Shown here: piece by piece, positions 1 to 9,363 of the stretch | Layout of the letters: each line of letters opens with the position of its first letter | Numbering within the stretch: the stretch's first letter is position 1 | Assembly: GCF_913777995.1 (NCBI RefSeq) | Contig: NZ_CAJYVE010000018.1 | Coordinates: forward strand, 1 to 64,000 | DNA: 64,000 nt | From: an uncultured Pseudomonas sp. | Lineage (GTDB): Bacteria > Pseudomonadota > Gammaproteobacteria > Pseudomonadales > Pseudomonadaceae | Reading direction: 5' to 3' | The notes under the pieces: generated by a model | Seen by the model: the letters and a program-made list of their open reading frames with translations, nothing else | Database searches by the model: none | What the model was told of the DNA's origin: nothing | Program-made: the position numbers and the translations under genes

Positions 1-1231
1 ATTCTTCAGGGATGTCGATGGTGACGTTCTCGAACGGCTCCTGCTTGACGCCGTCGACTTCGCGGATGATCACTTCAGGACGGCCCACGGCCATCTCGAA
101 GCCTTCACGGCGCATGGTTTCGATCAGAACCGAGAGGTGCAGCTCACCACGGCCGGAAACCTTGAATTTGTCGGCCGAGTCGCCTTCTTCAACGCGCAGG
201 GCCACGTTGTACAGCAGTTCCTTGTCCAGACGTTCCTTGATGTTACGGCTGGTGACGAACTTGCCTTCCTTGCCGCAGAACGGCGAGTCGTTGACCTGGA
301 AGGTCATCGAAACGGTTGGCTCGTCGACGGTCAGGGGCTTCATGGCCTCGACGTTGTTCATGTCGCACAGGGTGTCGGAGATGAACAGCTCTTCGAAGCC
401 GCTGATGCAGACGATGTCGCCAGCGGTGGCTTCTTCGACGTCGACGCGGTGCAGGCCGTGGTGACCCATCAGCTTGAGGATACGACCGTTGCGCTTCTTG
501 CCTTCGGTGTCGATGGCGATCACCGGGGTGTTCGGCTTGACGCGGCCACGGGCGATACGGCCCACGCCGATGATGCCCAGGAAGCTGTTGTAGTCCAGAG
601 CGGAGATCTGCATCTGGAACGGGCCGTCGACGTCGACGCTTGGCGCCGGAACGTGGTCGACGATGGCCTGGTACAGCGCGGTCATGTCTTCGCCCATGGC
701 GGTGTGGTCCAGACCGGCGATGCCGTTCAGGGCCGAGGCGTAGACGACCTGGAAGTCCAGCTGGTCTTCGGTGGCGCCGAGGTTGTCGAACAGGTCGAAG
801 ATCTGGTCCAGAACCCAGTCAGGACGCGCGCCTGGACGGTCGACCTTGTTGATCACGACGATTGGCTTCAGACCGGCTTCGAAGGCCTTCTTGGTCACGA
901 AGCGGGTTTGTGGCATCGGGCCGTCCTGGGCGTCGACCAGCAGCAGCACGGAGTCGACCATCGACATCACGCGCTCTACTTCACCACCGAAGTCGGCGTG
1001 GCCGGGGGTGTCGACGATGTTGATGCGGTAGTCGTTCCAGCGGATGGCGGTGTTCTTCGCCAGGATGGTAATGCCGCGCTCTTTTTCCTGGTCGTTGGAG
1101 TCCATCACGCGCTCGTCGTTGAGCTCGTTGCGCTCCAGAGTGCCGGACTGACGCAGCAGCTTGTCGACCAGAGTGGTTTTACCGTGGTCAACGTGCGCGA
1201 TGATGGCGATGTTGCGGAGATTTTCGATCAC
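1..1231 (-). CDS. typA: TypA/BipA ribosome-associated GTPase (C-terminus off window)
   Basis: Translational GTPase of the EF-G/LepA superfamily that binds the ribosome and helps 50S assembly and growth under stress. The first 410 codons are present. The reading starts [20 protein letters not shown], which holds the G1 P-loop (AHVDHGKT). Downstream are the G3 motif [11 protein letters not shown] and the G4 motif NKVDRP, then the beta-barrel domain II and the start of the EF-G-like domain. The start is a GTG at 1229-1231; no ATG gives the conserved N-terminus. The frame stays open to base 1, so the remaining third lies outside the window. It is read in the same direction as thiI, 133 bases downstream of the thiI stop. 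Confidence 0.97.
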   Translation of the reverse strand, partial: MIENLRNIAIIAHVDHGKTTLVDKLLRQSGTLERNELNDERVMDSNDQEKERGITILAKNTAIRWNDYRINIVDTPGHADFGGEVERVMSMVDSVLLLVDAQDGPMPQTRFVTKKAFEAGLKPIVVINKVDRPGARPDWVLDQIFDLFDNLGATEDQLDFQVVYASALNGIAGLDHTAMGEDMTALYQAIVDHVPAPSVDVDGPFQMQISALDYNSFLGIIGVGRIARGRVKPNTPVIAIDTEGKKRNGRILKLMGHHGLHRVDVEEATAGDIVCISGFEELFISDTLCDMNNVEAMKPLTVDEPTVSMTFQVNDSPFCGKEGKFVTSRNIKERLDKELLYNVALRVEEGDSADKFKVSGRGELHLSVLIETMRREGFEMAVGRPEVIIREVDGVKQEPFENVTIDIPEE

Positions 1232-1364
1232 TTGTGTATCTCGATCAGAGGATTCGGTCTGCCGTCCGGACGCGGGCGGCGATTAACGTTGGAAATCTTC
1301 AGGTACGGCCGTGACAGCGTCGGGGGGCCGGTGACGCAAGCCACAGGCAAACAGCCCCGGGCGT

Positions 1365-2819
1365 TTAGCTCGGTCGATATACGCGCACATTGGCATGCCC
1401 CTCACTGAGCAGGTGGTGAGCATGCAGGCGGCTCATGACGCCTTTGTCGCAATACAGCAGGTACTGGCGGTTGCCATCCAGTTCCTTGAAGCGGCTGTTC
1501 AGTGCATAGAACGGCACGGCTTGTACTTCAACGCCAGGCACGTCCAGCGGCTGGTCTTCCTGGGCATCCGGGTGGCGGATATCGAGGATGACCTGGCCGG
1601 CCAGGGCCTGGTGGACTTCTTCGACCGCGACCTGCTGGCTGAGGTCGTCGATCACCCGGTCGATCGCCACCAGCCTGGCGCGCTCCAGGGCACGGTCCAG
1701 GACCGCCATGTCGAAGCGCGTCTCTTCGTGCTCGACGCGGTAGCGCTTGGCGCTGGTCTTCGGGTTGACCGAGATCACCCCGCAATATTCGGGCATGTGC
1801 CGGGCGAAATCGGCCGAGCCGATCTGGGTCGCCAGGTTGACGATGTCCTGCTTGTCGGTGGCGATCAGCGGACGCAGCACCAGCTTGTCGGTCACCGAGT
1901 CGATGGTCGCCAGGTTCGGCAGGGTCTGGCTCGACACCTGGGAAATCGCCTCGCCGGTGACCAGCACGTCGATCTCCAGGCGTTCGGCCATCGCCGAGGC
2001 TGCGCGTAACATCATACGCTTCAACACTACACCCATATGACCGTCGTCGACTTTCTGCAGGATTTCGCCCAGCACTTCTTCGAACGGCACGCTGATGAAC
2101 AGCACGCGCTGCGAGCTGCCGTACTTCTTCCAGATGAAATGCGCGACTTCCATCACGCCCAATTCATGGGCACGGCCGCCGAGGTTGAAGAAGCAGAAGT
2201 GCGCCATCAGGCCACGACGCATGATCTGGTAGGCCGCCACGGTGGAGTCGAAGCCACCGGACATCAGCACCAGGGTCTGTTCCAGTGCACCCAGCGGGTA
2301 GCCACCCAGGCCCTGGTGCTGGCTGTGCACCACGAACAGGCGGTCGTCACGGATCTCCATGCGCACCAGCAGCTCGGGATTCTTCAGGTCGATGCCGGCG
2401 GCACCGCACTCGCGACGCAACTGGCTGCCGACGTAGCGCTCGACGTCCATGGAACTGAAGGAATGCTTGCCGGCCCGCTTGCAGCGCACCGCGAAGATCT
2501 TGCCGGGCAGCAGGTCGGCGTAATGCTGCCGACACTTGGCGACGATGTCGTCGAGGTCGCCCAGCGGGTATTCGGCCACTTGCAGGAAGTTGGCGATGCC
2601 GGGCATGCAGCTCAGCCGCTCGGTGATGCCCTGCAGGATCTTCGGATCGGTTTCCCGGGTCTCGACCTCCAGGTTGTCCCAGACGCCGCCCACGACAATG
2701 TTTTCGTCCAGCTCGCGCAGCACGGTGCGGATGTTCTTGGCCAGCTGGCGGATGAACTTCTTGCGCACCGGCGGGCTTTTGATAGTGATTTCTGGGAAAA
2801 CTTTGACGATGAGCTTCAT
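1365..2819 (-). CDS. thiI: tRNA 4-thiouridine synthase / thiazole sulfurtransferase ThiI
   Basis: Cytoplasmic enzyme that uses ATP and a persulfide sulfur to make 4-thiouridine at position 8 of tRNA and to supply sulfur for the thiamine thiazole. It is 484 residues, the usual length for the long form. An N-terminal ferredoxin-like/THUMP region (about 1-165) precedes the PP-loop SGGFDST at residues 187-193. A C-terminal rhodanese domain carries the persulfide cysteine in YCDKG (Cys457). The partner cysteine is in MPEYCGVIS, about residue 345. The frame is open further upstream, but the ATG at 2819 gives the conserved [10 protein letters not shown] start; the extra residues of the longer reading match nothing familiar. 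It is divergent from glnA. Confidence 0.96.
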   Translation of the reverse strand: MKLIVKVFPEITIKSPPVRKKFIRQLAKNIRTVLRELDENIVVGGVWDNLEVETRETDPKILQGITERLSCMPGIANFLQVAEYPLGDLDDIVAKCRQHYADLLPGKIFAVRCKRAGKHSFSSMDVERYVGSQLRRECGAAGIDLKNPELLVRMEIRDDRLFVVHSQHQGLGGYPLGALEQTLVLMSGGFDSTVAAYQIMRRGLMAHFCFFNLGGRAHELGVMEVAHFIWKKYGSSQRVLFISVPFEEVLGEILQKVDDGHMGVVLKRMMLRAASAMAERLEIDVLVTGEAISQVSSQTLPNLATIDSVTDKLVLRPLIATDKQDIVNLATQIGSADFARHMPEYCGVISVNPKTSAKRYRVEHEETRFDMAVLDRALERARLVAIDRVIDDLSQQVAVEEVHQALAGQVILDIRHPDAQEDQPLDVPGVEVQAVPFYALNSRFKELDGNRQYLLYCDKGVMSRLHAHHLLSEGHANVRVYRPS

Positions 2820-2915
2820 GGAAACAGTGCGTGAAGGGCCGACAAAAAAAGAGGGGCGCGGATTATAGCGGAAATTGCTCAAGCTTTGACCAACTATCGT
2901 ACATCCGATTGTCAG

Positions 2916-2963
2916 CGCACCAAAAAGGGTCAATCTCGGAAAAATAAGCATCAATAAGGTGCA
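2916..2963 (+). promoter_or_regulatory. Two NtrC-type enhancer sites upstream of glnA
   Basis: Two 17-base imperfect palindromes of the NtrC type (consensus TGCACCA-N3-TGGTGCA) lie at 2916-2932 and 2947-2963. They match 10 and 11 of the 14 defined positions. Their centres are 31 bases apart, about three helical turns, at roughly -137 and -106 from the inferred sigma54 start. That is nearly the same geometry as the strong NtrC sites of enteric glnA. Binding by NtrC is inferred. Confidence 0.7.
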
Positions 2964-3034
2964 ATATTTTTCCAGGAATTTCGTGGATGCGACGTAAACG
3001 CTTGTATTTGGGGCGGCCAGCCCATCTCGGGGCA

Positions 3035-3051
3035 CTGGCATGCAAATTGCT
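3035..3051 (+). promoter_or_regulatory. Sigma54 promoter of glnA
   Basis: CTGGCATGCAAATTGCT matches the -24/-12 consensus, with GG at 3037-3038 and GC at 3049-3050 at the required spacing of ten bases. Transcription should start near 3061, giving a leader of about 93 bases before glnA. Together with the upstream NtrC-like sites this indicates nitrogen-limited activation by NtrC. Confidence 0.85.
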
Positions 3052-3153
3052 CCCTTGTGAGGCAGGTAGCCATGGCAGAGTATTTTGCGCCGGCATCACC
3101 CAAATTCAGAGGCCCCTACAAAAGCATCGGCCTCAACCCACCCGGAGGACACT

Positions 3154-4560
3154 ATGTCGAAGTCGGTTCAACTCATCAAAGATCATGACGTTAAATGGAT
3201 TGATCTGCGCTTCACTGACACCAAAGGCAAGCAGCAGCACGTCACCATGCCGGCACGCGATGCGCTGGACGACGACTTCTTCGAAATCGGCAAGATGTTC
3301 GACGGTTCCTCCATCGCCGGCTGGAAAGGCATCGAAGCCTCCGACATGATCCTGCTGCCGGACGACGAGTCCGCCGTACTGGACCCGTTCACCGAAGAGC
3401 CGACCCTGATCCTGGTCTGCGACATCATCGAGCCGTCCACCATGCAGGGCTACGATCGCGACCCACGCGCCATCGCCCACCGCGCCGAGGAATACCTGAA
3501 GAGCACCGGTATCGGTGACACCGTATTCGTAGGCCCGGAGCCTGAGTTCTTCATCTTCGACTCGGTCAAGTACAAGTCCGACATCTCCGGCTCCATGTTC
3601 AAGATCTTCTCCGAGCAAGGCTCGTGGATGACCGACCAGGACGTGGAAGGCGGCAACAAGGGCCACCGTCCAGGCATCAAGGGCGGCTACTTCCCGGTTC
3701 CACCGGTCGACCACGACCACGAAATCCGTACTGCCATGTGCAACGCACTGGAAGAGATGGGTCAGGTCGTCGAAGTTCACCACCACGAAGTGGCCACCGC
3801 CGGTCAGAACGAAATCGGCGTGAAGTTCAACACCCTGGTCAAGAAGGCTGACGAAGTACAGACCCTGAAATACGTGGTCCACAACGTTGCCGACGCCTAC
3901 GGCCGCACCGCGACCTTCATGCCGAAGCCTCTGTACGGCGACAACGGCTCGGGCATGCACGTGCACATGTCCATCGCCAAAGACGGCAAGAACACCTTCG
4001 CCGGCGAAGGCTATGCCGGCCTGTCCGACACCGCCCTGTACTTCATCGGCGGCATCATCAAGCACGGTAAGGCCCTGAACGGCTTCACCAACCCGTCGAC
4101 CAACTCCTACAAGCGTCTGGTCCCAGGTTTCGAAGCTCCGGTGATGCTGGCCTACTCGGCCCGTAACCGCTCGGCCTCGATCCGTATTCCATACGTTTCC
4201 AGCCCACGCGCCCGCCGCATCGAAGCCCGCTTCCCGGATCCGGCTGCCAACCCATACCTGGCCTTCGCCGCCCTGCTGATGGCTGGCCTGGACGGTATCC
4301 AGAACAAGATCCACCCAGGCGATGCCGCCGACAAGAACCTGTACGACCTGCCACCAGAAGAAGCCAAGGAAATCCCGCAAGTGTGCGGCAGCCTGAAAGA
4401 GGCCCTGGAAGAGCTGGACAAAGGCCGTGCGTTCCTGACCAAGGGCGGCGTGTTCTCCGACGACTTCATCGATGCCTACATCGAGCTGAAGTCGGAAGAA
4501 GAAATCAAGGTCCGTACCTTCGTACACCCTCTGGAATACGAGCTGTACTACAGCTGCTGA
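3154..4560 (+). CDS. glnA: Glutamine synthetase, type I
   Basis: Cytoplasmic dodecameric enzyme that joins ammonia to glutamate using ATP, the entry point of nitrogen into glutamine. It is 468 residues, the standard length for the adenylylated GSI-beta type. Visible motifs are the N-terminal [11 protein letters not shown] loop, the metal/glutamate region PEPEFF, the ATP/glutamate motif [10 protein letters not shown] and the arginine-rich [12 protein letters not shown]. The adenylylation tyrosine is in NLYDLP, about residue 397. The ATG at 3154 has the strong site CCGGAGGACACT before it and gives the conserved MSKSVQLI start; an upstream in-frame ATG at 3085 is less likely. The gene is monocistronic between the sigma54 promoter and the terminator at 4593. 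Confidence 0.98.
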   Translation: MSKSVQLIKDHDVKWIDLRFTDTKGKQQHVTMPARDALDDDFFEIGKMFDGSSIAGWKGIEASDMILLPDDESAVLDPFTEEPTLILVCDIIEPSTMQGYDRDPRAIAHRAEEYLKSTGIGDTVFVGPEPEFFIFDSVKYKSDISGSMFKIFSEQGSWMTDQDVEGGNKGHRPGIKGGYFPVPPVDHDHEIRTAMCNALEEMGQVVEVHHHEVATAGQNEIGVKFNTLVKKADEVQTLKYVVHNVADAYGRTATFMPKPLYGDNGSGMHVHMSIAKDGKNTFAGEGYAGLSDTALYFIGGIIKHGKALNGFTNPSTNSYKRLVPGFEAPVMLAYSARNRSASIRIPYVSSPRARRIEARFPDPAANPYLAFAALLMAGLDGIQNKIHPGDAADKNLYDLPPEEAKEIPQVCGSLKEALEELDKGRAFLTKGGVFSDDFIDAYIELKSEEEIKVRTFVHPLEYELYYSC

Positions 4561-4592
4561 TTCCTGTTGCGTCGCCTGCCGGCGCATCGAGA

Positions 4593-4618
4593 GGCCACCT
4601 TCGGGTGGCCTTTTTTTT
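4593..4618 (+). terminator. Rho-independent terminator of glnA
   Basis: A perfect 7-bp stem GGCCACC/GGTGGCC with a TTCG tetraloop is followed by eight T residues, 33 bases after the glnA stop codon. Confidence 0.93.
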
Positions 4619-4776
4619 GCCCTGCCGCAGCCGGTCCTGCCTGAACAGCTGGGCATCTTGGCCTTACGCGGCTTTACCCGCGCAAGGGCCGGGAGGCGAC
4701 CAATAGATATTCATCGCACACCCGTCATCCGGCTGTGCCATGCTGCATCGCCGTTCCGATTTCCTGGAGGTTCTCC

Positions 4777-5346
4777 ATGCTTTCGTCCTGCCTGCCGCGC
4801 CCTTCCCGCCTGGGTTTTGCCGCACTGGCACTGCTCAGCCTGCTGACAGCCTGTACCAGCACCCGCCATCCCCCCGAAGCCCTGGCACCGCTGCTGGGCG
4901 ATATCGAGCAGCGCCTGGCGCTGGCTACCCCCGTGGCGCTGAGCAAATGGGACAGCGGCCAGCCGGTCGAAGACCGCCCCCGCGAGCGCCAGGTGATTGA
5001 CCGGGCCGCCGAGCGCGCCCGCGAGTGGCAGGTCGACCCGACCTGGGCACGGCAACTGTTCGCCGACCAGATCGAAGCCAGCAAGATCAGCCAGCACGCC
5101 AGTCTCGACGCCTGGAAACGCCAGGGCCAAGCACCGCAGGCCCCACGCCTGAACCTCGCCACACAGATTCGCCCGGCCCTGGATGACCTGCAGGAACGCA
5201 TGCTCCAGGACATGGCGCACTTTGCGCCGTATCGCGCCGATGGCGCCTGTCGGCAATGGCTCGCCGATCGGCAACGCCAGGTTCAGGGCGACGCCTCGTA
5301 CCTGCAGGCCTGGCACCAGGCTACTGCCAGCCTTTGCGCCCGCTAG
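4777..5346 (+). CDS. Exported chorismate mutase, AroQ gamma type
   Basis: Probably converts chorismate to prephenate outside the cytoplasm. An all-helical AroQ-like body follows the leader: helix 1 holds LLGDIEQRLALATPVALSKW, followed by RERQVIDRAAERA and FADQIEASKISQ, the arginine/lysine/glutamine pattern of the secreted gamma subclass. The 189-residue length fits that subclass. The leader ends LSLLTACTS, a good lipobox, so the protein may be a lipoprotein instead of freely periplasmic. The start at 4777 has TGGAGG eight bases upstream; a longer in-frame reading from 4735 would put extra residues before the leader. It stands alone between glnA and a hypothetical gene. Confidence 0.8.
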   Translation: MLSSCLPRPSRLGFAALALLSLLTACTSTRHPPEALAPLLGDIEQRLALATPVALSKWDSGQPVEDRPRERQVIDRAAERAREWQVDPTWARQLFADQIEASKISQHASLDAWKRQGQAPQAPRLNLATQIRPALDDLQERMLQDMAHFAPYRADGACRQWLADRQRQVQGDASYLQAWHQATASLCAR

Positions 5347-5490
5347 CAGGGTGACCGGGCAACACTCAGGCGGCCTGCAAATAGTCGAAAATCAGCGCCG
5401 CCTTGTTCCGCATCTGATGGCAAAATCATTCCCCGCCAGGGCTGCGCACCGGCACAGGAACGATTCAGACAGGGAAATACCACGTTCAGC

Positions 5491-6711
5491 ATGAGCCACC
5501 ACGACCCCGCCATCGACGCCCCCGTGTCCGTGCACCCTGAAGGGCGGCATGTCATCGACCTTACCGGACCCCGCAGCCACACCCTGTTCATGGAGCCTGG
5601 GGTCGGCAGCCTGCGCATTGGCCCGGCGGCGCTCGGCAAGAAGGCCGACCTGCACGCCGAGGCCCACGAGCGGCTCGCGTGGAACGCCTTCGATCCTTTC
5701 GCCACTCAGGCCGGTTCACCCTGGCCACGCTTTCTCAGCTATACCGGTGGTGACACCGGCTTCGTGAACTGGGCCAGCCAGCGCTCCATCGAGGAAATGG
5801 TCTGGACGCCGGTACTGGCCGAAGACACCTGGGTCGATGCCAGCCAGGCCGCCCTGCACCGCCTGGCGATCCACCTGGTGCCTGCAACCAGCCGCCTGCG
5901 CATGACCCTGCCCAGCCACACCACCTGGGCCTACCGGCATCTCAGCCTCCACGGCGAACTGTCACGCTTCGTGGCCGAGGGCGACCTGCCCTGGTCACTG
6001 GCCTTGGCACCGCGCACCAGCCCGCGCCGTCAGGGGCCGCCCTTCGAACTGCCAGACCTGGGCATCCTGCATCAGGTCGAACACCTGGCCCTGCAGAACG
6101 GCCCGATGGCCCAGCCGGTTTCGCTCAAGTGCCTGCGGCGCTTCACCCAGTTGCGCAGCCTCGACCTGTGGGGGCATTTTTGCGACCTGCAGGAGCTGGC
6201 CCGCCACCCGCGGCTCGAAGCCCTGGAGTTACGCTTCATGCCCGACCTGCAGGGCCTGCCGGCACTGGACAGCTGGCCGGCCCTGGAGCGCTTCATCGCC
6301 TTCAATGTCGAGGAAGCCACCGGCAAGCGTCTGCGCCAGCAGGTCAAGGCACGGGGTCGGGTGCGGGGCTGGAGCGGCCACGCCTCGGTCAGCCAGCTGC
6401 GCAAGCCGCTCTGGTGGGAGGCCGAGTACGGCCGGCCATTCTCCGCCTGGCCCAAGCGCCTGGCCAAGATCGCCAACGGTGCCTACGACCAGGCCCTGGC
6501 CAGCCTGGCACTGGCCGCAGACGCGGTACAGGCAGAAGCGGCATTCAGCGCCTTCGCCCGACATTTCAACTCGCTCAAGGGCATCGAGAGCAGCGAGCGC
6601 GATGACCTGGGCGAGGCCATCTGGCAACTCAGCCAGAGCGAACATGCCATGCGCCTGGGGGTCAGCGCCGAACGGGCGCAAGCGTGGTTCGACCAGGTAC
6701 GCGATTACTGA
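5491..6711 (+). CDS. Leucine-rich hypothetical protein
   Basis: A 406-residue cytoplasmic protein with no signal peptide or membrane segment. I do not recognise a named family. Residues about 185-275 show irregular leucine-rich spacing (VEHLALQN, LRSLDLWG, LEALELRF), like a short stretch of LRR repeats. The C-terminal 100 residues contain the tract WWEAEYGRPFSAWPKRLAKI and a helical tail. The coding frame has strong GC3 bias and ends cleanly, so it is very likely a real gene. The N-terminal 30 residues are not conserved-looking, and the start could be internal. No neighbour suggests a function. Confidence 0.75.
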   Translation: MSHHDPAIDAPVSVHPEGRHVIDLTGPRSHTLFMEPGVGSLRIGPAALGKKADLHAEAHERLAWNAFDPFATQAGSPWPRFLSYTGGDTGFVNWASQRSIEEMVWTPVLAEDTWVDASQAALHRLAIHLVPATSRLRMTLPSHTTWAYRHLSLHGELSRFVAEGDLPWSLALAPRTSPRRQGPPFELPDLGILHQVEHLALQNGPMAQPVSLKCLRRFTQLRSLDLWGHFCDLQELARHPRLEALELRFMPDLQGLPALDSWPALERFIAFNVEEATGKRLRQQVKARGRVRGWSGHASVSQLRKPLWWEAEYGRPFSAWPKRLAKIANGAYDQALASLALAADAVQAEAAFSAFARHFNSLKGIESSERDDLGEAIWQLSQSEHAMRLGVSAERAQAWFDQVRDY

Positions 6712-6784
6712 CACCCCGCCAGGCAACGGCAGGCGATCTGCATTATGCTGAGGCTCCATCGCCTGCCCGCTTTTAGAGACTCCC

Positions 6785-7318
6785 ATGCGCCGTCGCCTTG
6801 CCTGCCTGTCGTTGCTGATCTGCCTGCCCGCCATGGCGCAGATCTACAAGTACACCGACGCCAACGGCAACACCGCCTACAGTAACCAGCCCCCCGACGG
6901 CACACGTGCAGAGTCGGTGGAGCTTAAACCGCTCAACAGCATCCCCACGCCACCTGCCCCGACCGCTTCATCGCCATCATCTGCCGCGCAGCCCGCGCCG
7001 CCAGCAGCGGCCGAAACCTTCACCTATCAGGAGCTGGCCCTGACCGGCCTGCCGGAAGAGGGCGCCATCCGTGCCAATGACGGCACCTTCAGCATCGGCG
7101 TGAAGATCGTGCCCAAGCTGCAGCCCGGCCATCGCCTGCAATTGCTGGTAGACGGCACCCCCTACGGCCAGCCCACCAATGTGCCGCAATTGCAGGTGGT
7201 GAATCTCGACCGCGGCGAGCACCGCTTCGCGGTGCTGGTGCATGATGTGCGCCGGGTCATCCAGCAGAGCCCGACCGTGACCCTGACCGTATTGCGCGCC
7301 GCCGCAGGAAGGCCTTGA
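6785..7318 (+). CDS. DUF4124 domain exported protein (first of pair)
   Basis: A 177-residue exported protein. The signal peptide (MRRRLACLSLLICLPAMAQ) runs straight into the DUF4124 motif IYKYTDANGNTAYSNQPP. A Pro/Ala/Ser-rich linker (about 60-80) leads to a beta-rich C-terminal domain with PGHRLQLLVDGTPYGQPT. DUF4124 proteins are periplasmic or envelope proteins of unknown role. The stop is one base before the start of the next gene, a paralogue, so the pair is co-transcribed. They sit directly upstream of ntrBC but are separated from it by a 331-base regulatory gap. Confidence 0.85.
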   Translation: MRRRLACLSLLICLPAMAQIYKYTDANGNTAYSNQPPDGTRAESVELKPLNSIPTPPAPTASSPSSAAQPAPPAAAETFTYQELALTGLPEEGAIRANDGTFSIGVKIVPKLQPGHRLQLLVDGTPYGQPTNVPQLQVVNLDRGEHRFAVLVHDVRRVIQQSPTVTLTVLRAAAGRP

Positions 7319-7319
7319 G

Positions 7320-7946
7320 ATGCCCAGCCTGCGCGCCCTGTTGTCGTGCCTGTTGCTGGCGGCGCTGCCCGCCGTGGCCACGCCGATCTACACCTACATC
7401 GATGCCGAGGGCAATCGGGTCTTCACCGACCAGCCGCGCAAGAACGCCAAGCGCCTGGACGTGGCCCCCACCAACAACATGAGCAGCACGCCGCGCACCC
7501 GGGACGTCAAGATCGGCCCTGCACAACCGGTTAAAAAGCCCATGTTCCATTACCAGTTGCTGCGCATCCTGGTGCCGGAGCCGGACAGCACGATACGCAG
7601 CGGCGAAGGCAAGGTGATCGTCACGGTCAGCAGCGACCCGGCCCTGCAGGACGGCCATCGCTACCTTCTGCTGCTCGATGGCCAGCCAGTGGGCGCGCCA
7701 GGGCGCAGCCCGGTGTTCGCCCTGGACAACCTCGATCGCGGCACGCACCAGATCTCCGTGGAGATCTACGACGAACTGGGCCGCCTGCTGGAAAAGACCC
7801 CCAACCAGCCTTTCCACCTGCAACGCATCTCACTGAACCAGAAGCGCCTGGCCAACCCCTGCAAGGCCGAAGAGTACGGCGTGCGTCCCGAGTGCCCGCT
7901 CAAGGACAAACCGGAAGAAAAGCGCAGCTGGGTGCCGTTCCTCTAA
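7320..7946 (+). CDS. DUF4124 domain exported protein (second of pair)
   Basis: A 208-residue paralogue of the preceding protein with the same plan: signal peptide, IYTYIDAEGNRVFTDQP (DUF4124), linker, and a beta domain with DGHRYLLLLDGQPVGAPG. The latter closely parallels PGHRLQLLVDGTPYGQPT in the first gene, so the pair arose by tandem duplication. It starts one base after the upstream stop, which indicates translational coupling. A C-terminal extension holds two cysteines (NPCKAEEYGVRPECP), which could form a disulfide in the periplasm. Function unknown. Confidence 0.85.
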   Translation: MPSLRALLSCLLLAALPAVATPIYTYIDAEGNRVFTDQPRKNAKRLDVAPTNNMSSTPRTRDVKIGPAQPVKKPMFHYQLLRILVPEPDSTIRSGEGKVIVTVSSDPALQDGHRYLLLLDGQPVGAPGRSPVFALDNLDRGTHQISVEIYDELGRLLEKTPNQPFHLQRISLNQKRLANPCKAEEYGVRPECPLKDKPEEKRSWVPFL

Positions 7947-8000
7947 TCAGGGCAGGCAAAGTGCCTGTATTTGGGGCAGGTGCCCACCCCGGCGCCACAA

Positions 8001-8017
8001 TGCACTAAGCTGGTGCA
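8001..8017 (+). promoter_or_regulatory. Perfect NtrC site in the ntrBC leader region
   Basis: TGCACTAAGCTGGTGCA matches the NtrC consensus TGCACYA-N3-TGGTGCA at every defined position. It lies 261 bases before ntrB, in the 331-base gap 7947-8277 that otherwise shows no gene. No good -24/-12 sigma54 element was found near it. By analogy with enteric glnL, the site probably lets NtrC-P control its own operon; whether it represses or activates here is inference. Confidence 0.75.
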
Positions 8018-8277
8018 CAACTCATCCTATCTTGGCTTGATCGGCCCCACTTCGGGTCAAAGTAGACAATCGTGCGTCGCTGTGAGGCCACAACGGCACA
8101 AAAAAAGCCCGGTTTTCATGCGCCATACGCTTCTTTTCGGAGCCTTGGTTTGGTTCTTGCAACCTTGACCGGCACAGCACCCTGCCAAGCACTGTCCCAT
8201 GATCGTGCCGATGCCAAGGACGTCACCCGACGCCCATGCCACACGATGAAAAGTGCCAGAAGAGGTCACCCGGATTC

Positions 8278-9363
8278 ATGACTATCAGCGATGCGCTGCA
8301 CCGGTTGTTACTCGACAACCTGACCACTGCGACGATTCTGCTCAATGCCGACCTGCGCCTGGAGTACATGAACCCCGCCGCGGAAATGCTCCTGGCCATC
8401 AGCGGCCAGCGCAGCCACGGGCAGTTCATCAGCGAGCTGTTCACCGAGTCTGCCGAAGCGCTCAGTTCGCTGCGCCAGGCCGTGGAGCAGGCCCACCCGT
8501 TCACCAAGCGCGAGGCCATGCTCACCGCGCTGGCCGGCCAGACCCTGACCGTCGACTACGCCGTCACGCCAATCCTCAGCAAGGGCGAGACCCTGCTGCT
8601 GCTGGAGATCCACCCGCGTGACCGGCTGCTGCGCATCACCAAGGAAGAAGCGCAGCTGTCCAAGCAGGAAACCACCAAGATGCTGGTGCGCGGCCTGGCC
8701 CACGAAATCAAGAACCCCCTGGGCGGTATCCGTGGCGCGGCGCAACTGCTGGCCCGCGAGCTGCCCGAGGAAAGCCTCAAGGACTACACCAACGTCATCA
8801 TCGAAGAGGCCGACCGCCTGCGAAACCTGGTCGACCGCATGCTCGGCTCCAACAAACTGCCATCGCTGGCCATGACCAACGTCCACGAGGTACTGGAGCG
8901 GGTCAGCAACCTGGTAGAAGCCGAGAGCCAGGGACGCATCATCCTGGTGCGCGACTACGACCCGAGCATCCCCGACGTGCTCATCGACCGCGAGCAGATG
9001 ATCCAGGCGGTGCTCAACATCGTGCGCAACGCCATGCAGGCGATCAACACGCAGAACGAACTGCGCCTGGGGCGCATCACCCTGCGCAGCCGGGCCATTC
9101 GCCAGTTCACCATCGGCCACGTGCGGCATCGCCTGGTGGCCAAGGTGGAAATCATCGACAACGGTCCGGGTATCCCGCCCGAACTGCAGGACACCATTTT
9201 CTATCCGATGGTCAGCGGCCGCCCCGACGGTACCGGGCTGGGCCTGGCCATTACCCAGAACATCATCAGCCAGCACCAGGGCCTGATCGAGTGTGAAAGC
9301 CATCCCGGCCACACGGCCTTCTCGATCTTCCTGCCGCTGGAACAAGGAGCCGCCTCGACATGA
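8278..9363 (+). CDS. ntrB: Nitrogen regulation sensor kinase NtrB (GlnL)
   Basis: Soluble histidine kinase/phosphatase that, under PII control, phosphorylates or dephosphorylates NtrC. It is 361 residues. An N-terminal PAS domain (about 8-115) is followed by the H-box LAHEIKNPLGG with the phosphorylated His142. A HATPase domain has the N box (VLNIVRNAMQA), G1 (DNGPGIP) and G2 (GTGLGLAI). The start at 8278 gives the familiar MTISDALHRLLLDN; an in-frame ATG at 8236 would add 14 residues. It overlaps ntrC by four bases (ATGA), the usual coupled operon. Confidence 0.96.
   Translation: MTISDALHRLLLDNLTTATILLNADLRLEYMNPAAEMLLAISGQRSHGQFISELFTESAEALSSLRQAVEQAHPFTKREAMLTALAGQTLTVDYAVTPILSKGETLLLLEIHPRDRLLRITKEEAQLSKQETTKMLVRGLAHEIKNPLGGIRGAAQLLARELPEESLKDYTNVIIEEADRLRNLVDRMLGSNKLPSLAMTNVHEVLERVSNLVEAESQGRIILVRDYDPSIPDVLIDREQMIQAVLNIVRNAMQAINTQNELRLGRITLRSRAIRQFTIGHVRHRLVAKVEIIDNGPGIPPELQDTIFYPMVSGRPDGTGLGLAITQNIISQHQGLIECESHPGHTAFSIFLPLEQGAAST

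Noticed and set aside
4650..4690. REP-like sequence after glnA (GCGGCTTTACCCGCGCAAGG)
   Set aside because: A single degenerate half without its partner; too weak to list as a repeat.
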